Positions 36,371 through 45,280 of a stretch of DNA of 64,000 nt are shown here, piece by piece; the stretch's first letter is position 1; every line of letters begins with the position of its first letter. The position numbers and the translations under genes are program-made. This DNA comes from Marinobacter sp. (GTDB taxonomy: Bacteria; Pseudomonadota; Gammaproteobacteria; Pseudomonadales; Oleiphilaceae): the NCBI GenBank assembly GCA_022565395.1, contig JAIUMV010000007.1, forward strand, positions 1-64,000. The letters run 5' to 3'. Below the pieces are notes generated by a model, which was not told the origin of the DNA, searched no databases, and saw only the letters and a program-made list of their open reading frames with translations.

Positions 36371-38545
36371 TTGAATGGTTCGCTGAAGTCTTTGTTGTTG
36401 CGTCTGCTGACTCTGCTGGCAGGGCTGGCCTGTTTACTGGCAGCCTGGTTTTTGATGCAGAGTGGCCTCAACAGTCTGTCGGAGGCCCGGCAACTGGACC
36501 GTCTGCCACTGTCGCCGATTGCCGCACTGGTGGCTGGCCCCTATGCAGTGTCGGGGCAGGTGACGGCTGCACAGGGTGAACTGACCGCGCCCTATTCCAA
36601 TCGCCAGGTGGTCTACGTTCGCTACCTGCTGGAAGAAGAGTACCGTGACTCAGAAGGTCGTACCAAAACCCGCACCCTGGACGCCGGCCAGCGCCACGTG
36701 GACTTTACCCTGACGGATGCCAGCAGCAGCGTGTCCGTGGCGCCTAGCCGAGAGACTGAGTGGCAACTGGAGCGCACCTATAATCAACGGCGCGGGAATC
36801 GCATCTATTCCGAATGGACGCTGGCGCAGGCTGACTGGGTGAATGTGGTGGCCCGCTATGATGCCGCCCGGCAGCGCCTGATATTGTCCGGCACGGCGGA
36901 CTACAACCTGCCGGCCGTGGTGGCAGCGGGGGCGTTGGAGTCCGTCGGCGGTGGCCGTTTGTTTCGTGCAGCCATGGCAATCTCTGCGGCAGCGGGTCTT
37001 TCGGCCCTGGCTGTTGCCTTGCTATTGATAGGGTTGGGCGTGCATCGCTTCTGGGTGTTCGTCGCGCTGGTTGCGACACTGACCATGGGGCAGCTACTGA
37101 TGCAGGGTGCGGTGCGCCTGAGTGCGGAATGGCAATCGGTGACACGGCTGGTGGAAGCCCGCCTCAGTGCGGTGGACCAGCAACAGCTGACCCCCGCTGT
37201 GCGGCTGGACCGCCAGGCGCTGGATGTGCAGATTGCCCGCCAGACCCAAGGCTGGCTGGACCGCTGGATGTACCGCACCCATACGGCGGCGCTTTTGCAG
37301 GCAGGCCAGACCGGGGCGGATGCTGCCACACCTGAGCAATGGCTGCGTCCCGGTAGCCGTTACAACAGGCCGACACTGTCCTGGCTGCTGGTGGCGGGTG
37401 CGCTTGGGCTCTCAGCGGTGCTGTTTGTGGCGGGCATCCGGCGGGTTAAGCTCAAGCGCCTGATTGAGCACCTGCCCACCTGCCGCACCACAGGCCTCAG
37501 TTATGGCGTTTCTGAACTCAAGGGTACCGTGCAATTGCCGGACACCGAAGCGCCCCTGAAATCTCCGTTGCGGCAACGGAATTGCGTGGCCTATGACTAT
37601 CATGTGCAGGAACGCCGGGGTTCCGGCAAGAACGCCAAGTGGGTGACCGTGTCCCGGGATCGCACGCGACAGCCTTTCCTGCTCAAGGATGAAGCAGGAA
37701 AGGCCTGGATCTATCCTGACGGTGCGGACCTGGAATACAGTGACAGCTATAGCGAACGGCGGGGCGCGCAGCGCCATACGGAGCGTTGGTTGTCGCCAGT
37801 TACGGAGCTGTACTGTATTGGCTTTGCCGGCCTGGATGACCAGCAGCCCGACCGCCTCGCCCTGCAAAAGGGCGAGGACGCCCCGTTTTTGATTTCGGTG
37901 CGCAGTGAAGACGCTCTGATGCGGGCGAAAGCCGCCCGTGGCTTCCTGTTTACCGCCCTCAGCCTGGGCCTGTGGCTGTTCGCCGCCACCGCCCTGATGG
38001 CGCTGGATGGCCAGTTCAGCCCCGACAATCTGGTACTGGTGGCGCTTACTGTACCTCTGTTTTTGCTGACCTATACGGCGGTGCTGCACTACAACAGCCT
38101 GGTATTCCTGCGAAACAGGGTGAAGCGGGCCCGTGCCAATATTGATACCGTGCTGCAAAAACGTCATGACCTCTGGCCCCAGCTGGAGCAGGCCGTAAAG
38201 GCCTACCTGGGCCATGAGCGACAGTTGATGACAGATATCGGCCGCCTGCGCAGCCAGCCCCTCCCGGCAGAGAGCGACACTGCCGCCGTCGGCCACCGTA
38301 TGCAGCAGGAAGTACAGGTGGGCAGGCAGTTGCTGGCGGCAGTGGAAGGTTACCCTGATCTCAAGGGACAGGAGGTGGTGCAGACCTGCATGGCTATCCT
38401 CACTGCCACGGAGGATCATCTAGCACTTTTGCGTAATGGTCATACCGATGCGGCTCAGGTATACAACACTCAAATCCAGGTATTCCCTGATGTCATCCTG
38501 GCGCGATTGTTCCGTTTTTCGCCCGTGCCGTATCTGGGCGCCTAA
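36371..38545 (+). CDS. Membrane protein with two BAM (GIDE/MULAN-like) domains and a LemA domain
   Basis: A roughly 724-residue protein. After an N-terminal span come a BAM-like domain (GPYAVSGQVTA, LTAPYSNRQVVYVRYLLEEE), two more spans, a long loop, another span, a second BAM-like domain (LKGTVQLPDTEAPLKSP, CVAYDYHVQERRG), two spans, and a LemA domain (VKRARANIDTVLQKRHDLWP, QVFPDVILARLFRF). BAM domains are known from the mitochondrial E3 ligase MUL1 and prokaryotic relatives. There is no RING finger. The start is probably TTG 36371 after AAGGA; a longer frame from 36275 exists. Function is unknown; LemA and BAM both suggest envelope stress or membrane signalling. Confidence 0.78.
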   Translation: MNGSLKSLLLRLLTLLAGLACLLAAWFLMQSGLNSLSEARQLDRLPLSPIAALVAGPYAVSGQVTAAQGELTAPYSNRQVVYVRYLLEEEYRDSEGRTKTRTLDAGQRHVDFTLTDASSSVSVAPSRETEWQLERTYNQRRGNRIYSEWTLAQADWVNVVARYDAARQRLILSGTADYNLPAVVAAGALESVGGGRLFRAAMAISAAAGLSALAVALLLIGLGVHRFWVFVALVATLTMGQLLMQGAVRLSAEWQSVTRLVEARLSAVDQQQLTPAVRLDRQALDVQIARQTQGWLDRWMYRTHTAALLQAGQTGADAATPEQWLRPGSRYNRPTLSWLLVAGALGLSAVLFVAGIRRVKLKRLIEHLPTCRTTGLSYGVSELKGTVQLPDTEAPLKSPLRQRNCVAYDYHVQERRGSGKNAKWVTVSRDRTRQPFLLKDEAGKAWIYPDGADLEYSDSYSERRGAQRHTERWLSPVTELYCIGFAGLDDQQPDRLALQKGEDAPFLISVRSEDALMRAKAARGFLFTALSLGLWLFAATALMALDGQFSPDNLVLVALTVPLFLLTYTAVLHYNSLVFLRNRVKRARANIDTVLQKRHDLWPQLEQAVKAYLGHERQLMTDIGRLRSQPLPAESDTAAVGHRMQQEVQVGRQLLAAVEGYPDLKGQEVVQTCMAILTATEDHLALLRNGHTDAAQVYNTQIQVFPDVILARLFRFSPVPYLGA

Positions 38546-38612
38546 AAAAACAGCAATTTGAACTAACCTTAGTGGACGCTCAGAGCCACTGACACACAAG
38601 AACAGACTGCCT

Positions 38613-40058
38613 ATGTCCAATATCAAAGCTGATCGTACTGCCATGCTCACCGCCCGTATTGGTTTTTATCTGGGGCTGATATTTCTTGCCGTTACCCTGA
38701 TCTTCCCGGCACCACCGGGGTTGTCGGAAACCGCCTGGAGCGTGGCTGGGCTGGGGTTGTTGATGGCCACCTGGTGGTCCACAGAAGCTATCCCCATTCC
38801 CGTCACCTCCCTGTTGCCTATTGTGCTGATTCCGGCACTGGGGGTGGGTACGGTGGGTCAGGCCACCCAGGCCTATTCCAACCCGCTGATTTTCCTGTTT
38901 CTGGGGGGCTTCCTGCTGGGTATGGCCATGCAGCGCTGGAACCTGCACCGGCGCATCGCCCTGCATATCCTGCTGTCAGTGGGCATGTCCCCCGCCCGCC
39001 AGATCGGCGGCTTTATGTTGGCCACGGGTTTTCTCAGTATGTGGGTGAGTAACACCGCCACCGCCATCATGATGCTGCCCATCGGCCTGTCGGTGGTGAG
39101 CGTGTTCGCCAACGCCAAGCCGGAACAGCAACAGAAGTTCGCCACCGCCCTGTTACTGGCCATTGCCTACAGTGCCAGCATCGGCGGTATTGCCACCCTG
39201 ATTGGCACACCACCCAATGCCCTGTTGGCGGGTTACCTGCAGGAGACCAAGGACATCACACTGGGCTTTGCCCAATGGATGAGCGTAGGCCTGCCCGTGA
39301 CCATCGTCATGATGCTGTTTGCCTGGTGGTGGCTCACCCGGGGTGGCTTTGATCTGGGCAACATGGACAGTGAAGGGGAGGCGCTGCGGGAAGAGCTGCA
39401 TAAGCTTGGGCCCTACTCCACCGCGGAAAAACGTGTGACCATGGTGTTTTTCCTCACCGCGCTGGCCTGGATCTTCCGCCCCTTGCTGGATGGTGTCGCC
39501 CCCTGGCTGAATGACACCTCCATTGCCATCGCGGCGGGGGTGATGCTGTTTATCATCCCCGCGGATATCAAACAGCGGGTGTTCCTAATGGACTGGAAAT
39601 CCGCCGAAGGCCTGCCCTGGGGGGTGCTGCTGCTGTTTGGTGGCGGCCTGTCACTGGCTGGCGTTATTCAAAGCTCCGGCCTCGCGGCCTGGATTGCGGA
39701 AAGCCTCTCCGTCTTTGGCGTGCTGCCCATTATCCTGATGGTGGCTATCGTGGTGACGGTTATCGTATTCCTCACAGAAGTTACCAGCAACACTGCGACG
39801 GCTGCAGCCTTCCTGCCGCTGATCGGTGCCATGGCCATGGGCCAGGACGTGTCACCCCTGCTGATGACCGTACCTGCCGCTATCGCTGCCTCACTGGCCT
39901 TCATGATGCCCGTGGCCACCCCGCCCAACGCCATCGTGTTCGGCAGTGGCCAGCTGCGCATCCAGTCCATGATCCGTGCCGGCTTTGCCCTGAATATAGC
40001 CGGGATCATAGTGGTCACCACCTTGGCTTACGGACTGGTGTTATCCTTCTGGTTGTAG
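38613..40058 (+). CDS. DASS family sodium:dicarboxylate/sulfate symporter
   Basis: A 481-residue SLC13/DASS transporter with about eleven spans. The two substrate and sodium-binding SNT motifs are in WVSNTATAIMMLP and EVTSNTATAAAFLP, and the paired TPPNA motifs are in IGTPPNALLAG and VATPPNAIVFGSG. Members import succinate, fumarate, malate or sulfate with sodium; sequence alone does not choose. It fits a marine sodium economy. No two-component dicarboxylate regulator is adjacent. Confidence 0.9.
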   Translation: MSNIKADRTAMLTARIGFYLGLIFLAVTLIFPAPPGLSETAWSVAGLGLLMATWWSTEAIPIPVTSLLPIVLIPALGVGTVGQATQAYSNPLIFLFLGGFLLGMAMQRWNLHRRIALHILLSVGMSPARQIGGFMLATGFLSMWVSNTATAIMMLPIGLSVVSVFANAKPEQQQKFATALLLAIAYSASIGGIATLIGTPPNALLAGYLQETKDITLGFAQWMSVGLPVTIVMMLFAWWWLTRGGFDLGNMDSEGEALREELHKLGPYSTAEKRVTMVFFLTALAWIFRPLLDGVAPWLNDTSIAIAAGVMLFIIPADIKQRVFLMDWKSAEGLPWGVLLLFGGGLSLAGVIQSSGLAAWIAESLSVFGVLPIILMVAIVVTVIVFLTEVTSNTATAAAFLPLIGAMAMGQDVSPLLMTVPAAIAASLAFMMPVATPPNAIVFGSGQLRIQSMIRAGFALNIAGIIVVTTLAYGLVLSFWL

Positions 40059-40126
40059 CCTCAGGCACCAGACCCCGGGCTGCGAAGCCGGGGCAGTGCC
40101 GTGCCACTTAGGGCCCTGGATGCGCT

Positions 40127-40744
40127 ATGAGTCTCGTTGAAACTGCCATGCTGTTCGCCGCCATGGTTATCCTGGCGCTGGTACCCAGCACCAGCGTTGC
40201 ACTGGTTGTTACCCGGTCCGCTACGGCGGGATTTGGCAACGGTGCTGCTGCCGCCGCCGGAATCGTCGTTGGTGATCTGGTTTTTGTCTTTCTGGTTATC
40301 TTTGGCATGGCGGCGCTGGCGGAAGTGATGGGGGGGCTGTTTGTCGTGCTGAGATATCTGGCTGCTGCCTATCTGATCTGGTTTGGCATCAACTTGTTGC
40401 GATCGAGGCCCGTCATCAGATGGCGTGCCGCTGGCCGGCCGGTATCAAAGTTGTCCGCCAGCTTTCTTGCCGGGTTGCTCCTGACCCTGGGTGACGTGAA
40501 GGCCATCTTCTTTTACGCCAGCCTGTTTCCGGTGTTTGTCAATCTGGGCGCCATTACGACTGCGGATATCGCAATCATTGGGCTGCTTACCCTCGTCGCG
40601 GTAGGTGGCATCAAACTGGGTTATGCCTTTTTCGCACAGGTTGTGCTGTCCCTGGCCGGTATCCGCAGGGCGGAGCGGGTGGCAAAGCTGGCCGCGGGCA
40701 GCTTTATGGTGGGCGCTGGCGCCTACTTGATTGCCAGGGCGTAA
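40127..40744 (+). CDS. LysE/RhtB family exporter
   Basis: A 205-residue membrane protein with about six spans. The opening LALVPSTSVALVVTRSATAGFGNGAAAAAG corresponds to the LysE/RhtB family P-G-P-like region, though the usual PGP is replaced by PST. YLAAAYLIWFGINLLRSRP and SFLAGLLLTLGDVKAIFFYASLFP follow the family pattern. Members export amino acids or related metabolites. The ribosome site is weak. Substrate not assignable. Confidence 0.82.
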   Translation: MSLVETAMLFAAMVILALVPSTSVALVVTRSATAGFGNGAAAAAGIVVGDLVFVFLVIFGMAALAEVMGGLFVVLRYLAAAYLIWFGINLLRSRPVIRWRAAGRPVSKLSASFLAGLLLTLGDVKAIFFYASLFPVFVNLGAITTADIAIIGLLTLVAVGGIKLGYAFFAQVVLSLAGIRRAERVAKLAAGSFMVGAGAYLIARA

Positions 40745-40792
40745 CCCGCGGCCCTTATCTTTCGCCCCGTTTGACTCAAATGGAGGTTTTCT

Positions 40793-41728
40793 GTGCGTAC
40801 CGAGCCTGTTGTTTTCCGGTCCGGCCAGATCGCATTGGCGGGCACCTTGACGTTGCCGCCGGGTGAGGCGCCTTCTGGTTGCGTGATCATGGTTCATGGC
40901 AGCGGGCCCCAGGACCGTGATGGCAACATATCGGGGTTTTCGGTCCAGATTTTTAAACTTCTCGCTGAACACTTGGCGGAGCAAGGCATTGCCTCATTGC
41001 GATACGACAAACGCGGATGTGCTGCCAGTGAAGGGGATTTTAAAACCGCAGGTTTGAGTGACATGGTAAGCGATGCCTGCGCAGCTATTGACTATGCCTG
41101 CCAGCATCCGGCCCTTGCCAGGGAAAAAATCTTTGTTCTTGGTCATAGCGAGGGGGCTGTGCTGGCGCCTGAAATAGGCCTTAGAAGGCCCAGCATCACG
41201 GGCATCATTATGCTGTGCGCAAGCCTGCGCAGTTTTGAGGAAGACGGCATCAAAAATGCCGAAGTGCTGAACCGGGATCTGGAAAAAATGACCGGGGTGA
41301 GAGGGGTGCTGGCGAGATGGCTTTTCTATTCCAGGAACCCTGCAAAAAGTATGGCAAGGCTCAGAAAAAAGGTGGAGACGACAAAGGCCAGGCAGGTGTG
41401 GGTTTCTTTTACCCGGGTCAGCACCAAGTTTTATAAAGAGACCTTCAATTACGATGTTAAATCCTATTTGCGGAAAAGCCAGCACCCTGTGTTAGCCATT
41501 GGCGGTGGTAAGGATTTTCAGTGTCACCCCGACGACACGCGCCAGATCCCATTCGTAACGCCCGGTGAGACAAGCGTTCATATCATCGACAACATGGATC
41601 ATATGCTCAGGGCTCAGGAAGGGGCGCCGACGTTACTGAGTTACAAAGATTCAGGCAAGATGCCGATGGTGCCGACAGTTAATGCCTTGGTGTCAGGCTG
41701 GATAAAGAGCAAAGTGGGCGCCCCGTAG
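40793..41728 (+). CDS. Alpha/beta hydrolase
   Basis: A 311-residue serine hydrolase. It has the oxyanion segment VHGSGPQDRDG, the FRYDKRG-like SLRYDKRGCAASEGDF, the nucleophile elbow GHSEGAVLAP and the late DNMDHMLR histidine. Such S9/esterase-like proteins hydrolyse esters or small peptides; there is no signal peptide. The start is GTG with GGAGG eight bases upstream. The codon use and lower GC in 41100-41700 (many AAA/AAT) differ a little from neighbours. Substrate unknown. Confidence 0.83.
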   Translation: MRTEPVVFRSGQIALAGTLTLPPGEAPSGCVIMVHGSGPQDRDGNISGFSVQIFKLLAEHLAEQGIASLRYDKRGCAASEGDFKTAGLSDMVSDACAAIDYACQHPALAREKIFVLGHSEGAVLAPEIGLRRPSITGIIMLCASLRSFEEDGIKNAEVLNRDLEKMTGVRGVLARWLFYSRNPAKSMARLRKKVETTKARQVWVSFTRVSTKFYKETFNYDVKSYLRKSQHPVLAIGGGKDFQCHPDDTRQIPFVTPGETSVHIIDNMDHMLRAQEGAPTLLSYKDSGKMPMVPTVNALVSGWIKSKVGAP

Positions 41729-41750
41729 CACCGGGGCGGATGTCTGCTTC

Positions 41751-43271
41751 CTAGTCAAATAACGACAGCTGCGGTGCCGGTTGGACAGGGGGCAGCTTGG
41801 GCCTGCGTTGTGACGGGCCTTTGCGGCTGCCATGGCGTACCAGTACCCGGTGGGTTTCCTCCGGGTCTACATGGTGCTGGCGGAAGTCACTGATCCAGCG
41901 GCGTGCCTGACGGGTGGCCTGCTCGTGATCCACCACCGGGCGGCTGTAGGTATTGCCGCCAAAGCGGTTCAGTTGCGCCGGCGTGAGCAGCCAGGGGGTG
42001 TGGATCAGTTCGCCGGGGACACCGGCCAGCTCCGGCACCCAGCGGCGAATAAAGGCGCCCTCCGGGTCCAGTTTTCGGGATTGCAGTACCGGGTTGTACA
42101 TACGCAGGGCATTGATGCCCGTCAGCCCCGCCTGCATTTGCGCCTGAGGGTAATGAATGCCAGGCTCATAGTCTGTAAACAGCCGGGCCAGATGCAGGGC
42201 CGGGTCACGCCAGTGCAGCCAAAGCTGATAGCTGGCAATCGCCATCAGCATGGCCCGCATGCGAAAGTTCAGCCAGCCGGTATGTTGCAAGGAGCGCATG
42301 CAGGCATCCACCAGTGGCCAGCCGGTTTGTCCGGCCTGCCAGCGGGCCAGCCTCTCCTTGTCATTGGGACCTTGCCGCAGGTGCTCCAGTTGCCGGTGCA
42401 CGGCGCGGAACTCCAGCTCCGGCTCGTCTTCCATTTTCTGGATAAAATGACAATGCCAGTGCAGCCGCGAACGGAAACTGGTGAGGCTTTTCTTTTTGCG
42501 CGGCAGGGCCTGCTCATCACTGCCTGCCTGTCGGGCCGCCTGCCAGACCTGCCGCAGACTGAGGGTGCCGTAGGCCAGATGAGGGCTCAAGCGCGAGCAG
42601 GCGCGGCTGGCGGTTTGCGGGCTGGAAATGTTGTACTGGTAGCCCACACAGCGTTGCGCCAGAAAACTGTCCAGCAGGGTACGCCCCTGAGTGCTGCCGC
42701 CTTGCTGACGATCCTTGCAGCGGGAATTGTCGGCACAGGTCGGTGCCGACAATTCCGGTTGATCCGGGGTTAGGCTGCCCTCTGGCATCAGAATGCGAGC
42801 CGGCGCGCCCATAACGGGCGCTTCCATCCGGGATTTCCAGTGGCCGTCCCAGGCATCCCGATCTGCCAGCCGCCGCACCACGCCGAACTGAGTCCACTCC
42901 CGGAAGGTGATGCCCTGGGTCTGGCACCAGCCAATCACCGCCTTGTCCCGCTTGAATGTCCAGTCGTTGCCTGTCTCCTCATGGGCCAGCACGGCACTGA
43001 CACCGAATTGCCGGTGCAGATCCTCCAGCACCTGCGGCACAGTGCCGCGCCTGACCCACAACCCGGCCCCCAGTTGCCGCAGGTCCTTATGCAGGGTTTG
43101 CAGGCTCTCAGCAATAAAGGCCCACTGGCGCTGGCTGGTGTCCGGTAGCTGCCAGTAGTCAGGTTCAACCACATACAGGGGAATCACCGCCTCACCGCTC
43201 TGCGCCGCCGCCCGTAACGGGCCGTGATCAGCGACCCGCAGATCCCGCTTGAACCACACCACCACCGCCAT
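41751..43271 (-). CDS. phr: Cryptochrome/photolyase family protein (class I-like)
   Basis: A 506-residue photolyase-family flavoprotein. The N-terminal [17 protein letters not shown] starts the antenna domain; FAD-site blocks include [47 protein letters not shown] and [17 protein letters not shown] 43271 overlaps the stop of a DUF2256 gene (TGATG), with GGGGTGA as ribosome site, so it is preferred to a start 23 codons earlier. It repairs UV pyrimidine dimers with blue light or serves as a cryptochrome; the GIHYPQ motif differs from classical E. coli PhrB-type enzymes. Confidence 0.85.
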   Translation of the reverse strand: MAVVVWFKRDLRVADHGPLRAAAQSGEAVIPLYVVEPDYWQLPDTSQRQWAFIAESLQTLHKDLRQLGAGLWVRRGTVPQVLEDLHRQFGVSAVLAHEETGNDWTFKRDKAVIGWCQTQGITFREWTQFGVVRRLADRDAWDGHWKSRMEAPVMGAPARILMPEGSLTPDQPELSAPTCADNSRCKDRQQGGSTQGRTLLDSFLAQRCVGYQYNISSPQTASRACSRLSPHLAYGTLSLRQVWQAARQAGSDEQALPRKKKSLTSFRSRLHWHCHFIQKMEDEPELEFRAVHRQLEHLRQGPNDKERLARWQAGQTGWPLVDACMRSLQHTGWLNFRMRAMLMAIASYQLWLHWRDPALHLARLFTDYEPGIHYPQAQMQAGLTGINALRMYNPVLQSRKLDPEGAFIRRWVPELAGVPGELIHTPWLLTPAQLNRFGGNTYSRPVVDHEQATRQARRWISDFRQHHVDPEETHRVLVRHGSRKGPSQRRPKLPPVQPAPQLSLFD

Positions 43272-43411
43272 CAGTTCACCCCCCGCTGCCGCCGACAGCG
43301 CTCGCTGCAATATTTTACCTGTGCCCAATCCCGCGCCCACTTCTTGCGCCAGGCAAAAGGCCGCTCACAGGTCACACAGATTTTCTGGGGTAGATGGGGC
43401 TTGCGATGCAT
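43271..43411 (-). CDS. DUF2256 zinc-ribbon-like small protein
   Basis: A 46-residue protein: the sequence begins [19 protein letters not shown], continues with [16 protein letters not shown] and ends with a second CxxxC (CSERC). Two CxxC/CxxxC pairs suggest a zinc site. It matches the DUF2256 family, known to be neighbour of or fused with photolyase genes. Its stop overlaps the photolyase start. An in-frame ATG at 43423 would add four residues. It lies first in the transcript under the LexA-like promoter. Confidence 0.85.
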   Translation of the reverse strand: MHRKPHLPQKICVTCERPFAWRKKWARDWAQVKYCSERCRRQRGVN

Positions 43412-43502
43412 AGAAAACGTCATCCATTTGGCTTCAAACCTGATACGAGCGCCGCCGGGAAACTGATCTCACCCATTGTCCGGGAGCATGCGTCGGCCGA
43501 AA

Positions 43503-43551
43503 TGCTGTTTGGATATACAGTATTATTGGGCGAGTGGATCGTGGATGTCAA
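43503..43551 (-). promoter_or_regulatory. LexA-like SOS operator and promoter for the photolyase operon
   Basis: On the minus strand, a perfect -35 TTGACA (43551-43546), an 18-bp spacer and a -10-like AATAAT (43527-43522) are followed at once by CTGTATATCCAAACAG (43520-43505). This matches LexA CTGT-N8-ACAG, and 16 of 20 bases of the extended consensus. LexA bound there would cover the transcript start. Confidence 0.82.
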
Positions 43552-43620
43552 ACGGTTGCGTGACGAGGCCTGTAAAAATGTACTAACGTGCTCTGTCGGT
43601 GGGCTTCAGGTCGACTACAC

Positions 43621-44154
43621 ATGACTGGGCAGACGGATTGTGCCCTCTCCACTGCGCCGCCGACGCCAGCGGCGGATCTGTCGCCGCCCGCCCACCACTC
43701 CGCCTTTGAACGGCTTATTGAGAGCGCGGAGTATGCCTTACCTGCAGCGCAGTGCATGACCTTTGCGGATGAGGTCCTGGGCCTTGCGGACCGGATACGG
43801 CGTACCAATGACGCGATTATCGTGATTCTGAATCTGCGCTTTACTCAGCGGACCCGAGCGCTGATAGGCATGCAGCAATTTGCCAGAACCGGCCATGTGG
43901 AGGTGTACACCGTGCGGGGGCTGGCAGGCAATGCTGCCTTTCACCGAGAGGTGCAGACCCTCGCAGCAGAACACGGTGCTATCCCGCACTGGGGCCAGTT
44001 CCACGATGGTTCGCAGGACTTTGCGGCGCTGTTTGGCCCATCGCTGGGGCGCTGGCAAACCGCGCTGGACTATCTGGCGCGAGAAGGGCGCGGCCAGCCC
44101 AATACCTTCCGTCACCAGTTTGCGCTCAGCAGGCGTCTCTTGCGCGAGCTTTAG
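43621..44154 (+). pseudogene. C-terminal fragment of a FAD-linked oxidoreductase
   Basis: A 177-residue frame resembling only the C-terminal part of aldonolactone-oxidase-type FAD enzymes: ALIGMQQFARTGHVEVY, GAIPHWGQFHD and a terminal NTFRHQFALSRRLL. The N-terminal FAD-binding domain that full-length (about 430-600 residue) members have is absent and was not found upstream. No ribosome site precedes either ATG 43621 or GTG 43588. It is therefore read as a decayed remnant, though a short expressed protein cannot be excluded. Family assignment is from memory of motifs. Confidence 0.5.
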
Positions 44155-45280
44155 CGGCCAGCCAGGCCAACCCGCCCCCGTACAGCAGGCATAGCATCAG
44201 CTGTACCCCGATTTCCCGGCTGATAGCGCTGGCGGGTGCGGCCATTTGGTTGAGGGCCAGGAAGCCCTGGATACCCGGTTTGGCGGGTATCAGCTGGCTC
44301 AGGGTATCGAGCCAGCCAGGCAGGTTGTCTGCCGGCCAGGCAAAGCCGGCGGTAAATACGATGGGGAGTGAGGACACCAGTACCACCACCGTGGGTAGTT
44401 CCGGGCGGGGCAGCAGATAACCCAGCCACAGGGCGAACAGGGTGGTGGTGAGGAAAAACAACAGGCTGTAGGCCAGCAAAACGCCGGGTGCCGCCACGTG
44501 TGGCACGCCATAGAGCTGAAAGAAAAAACCGAAGTACAGCATGGCAAACAGCAGGTAGATGGCCACAAAGGTCACGACCCGCAAGGGGAGGGCCAGCGTC
44601 AGTGCCGGTGCTGTCAGCCCGAGTCGGCGGCGGGCGCGATCCTTTACGGTAATACTGCCCGCGGCAATCAACAGGGTCTGGTGCAGAATCAGCACAAACA
44701 CGGCAGGCACGATGTAGTTGATGTAGCCCCCGGTGGGATTGAACACCGGGTGGCTAACGATGCGGGTGGGCATAACCTGACCGGGGATACGGGCGGGGTT
44801 TTCGCCCTTTAGCAGGCTGCTTACCACCTGGGTTTGTACGGTCAGGGTGGTTGCTGCCGTCACCAGCCCTTCCACCACGTTGCCGTAGATCAGGAAATAG
44901 CTGGCATCACCGGCAAACGACAGGCTGGTGGGGCGGCCCAGATACACATCCCGCTCGAATCCGGCGGGAATGATCAGTAGCCCGTGTACCTGCCCGCTGA
45001 TCAGCAGCGCTTCCGCCTCCGCCATGCTGCGCGGCTGTGCGGCTACCCGTACCTGAGGCGTAGCGTCGGCCATACGAACCAGTTGGCGTGCCAGTGTCGT
45101 GCGGTCATGATCCAGAACGGCCACCGCCTGCTCGCCGGGTACATTGCGCTGGTAGGGCAGGGGGTAGAGCACCGCATAAAACAGGATGCCCCCCGCCAAC
45201 ACCAGCAACACTGCCCGGTCGGTAAAAATGTTGTTCAGTTCGGCCTGCCAGGCTTGCCAGAGGCGTTGCCAGAATGTCAT
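44126..45280 (-). CDS. ABC-2 type transporter permease (second)
   Basis: A 384-residue ABC2_membrane_3-type permease: one N-terminal span (LVLAGGILFYAVLYPLPY), a large periplasmic part with VAVLDHDRTTLARQL, then about five C-terminal spans beginning at GGYINYIVPAVFVLILHQTLL. The ATG overlaps the first permease stop (ATGA); the frame is open much further upstream but inside that gene. Together with its neighbour it would form an efflux channel of the YbhR/YbhS kind. Its end overlaps the convergent oxidoreductase remnant by 29 bp. Confidence 0.88.
   Translation of the reverse strand: MTFWQRLWQAWQAELNNIFTDRAVLLVLAGGILFYAVLYPLPYQRNVPGEQAVAVLDHDRTTLARQLVRMADATPQVRVAAQPRSMAEAEALLISGQVHGLLIIPAGFERDVYLGRPTSLSFAGDASYFLIYGNVVEGLVTAATTLTVQTQVVSSLLKGENPARIPGQVMPTRIVSHPVFNPTGGYINYIVPAVFVLILHQTLLIAAGSITVKDRARRRLGLTAPALTLALPLRVVTFVAIYLLFAMLYFGFFFQLYGVPHVAAPGVLLAYSLLFFLTTTLFALWLGYLLPRPELPTVVVLVSSLPIVFTAGFAWPADNLPGWLDTLSQLIPAKPGIQGFLALNQMAAPASAISREIGVQLMLCLLYGGGLAWLAAKARARDAC

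Noticed and set aside
37412-38419. 335-codon antisense frame in the BAM-LemA gene
   Set aside because: The opposite strand encodes clear BAM and LemA domains; the antisense product shows no family.
40073-40094. GC-rich hairpin after the DASS gene as terminator
   Set aside because: CCCCGG/CCGGGG pairs, but with a bulge or large loop and no T-tract, so termination is not supported.
43394-43624. 76-codon plus-strand frame over the LexA-like promoter
   Set aside because: It is antisense to the DUF2256 gene start and covers a well-formed promoter; no ribosome site or known motif.
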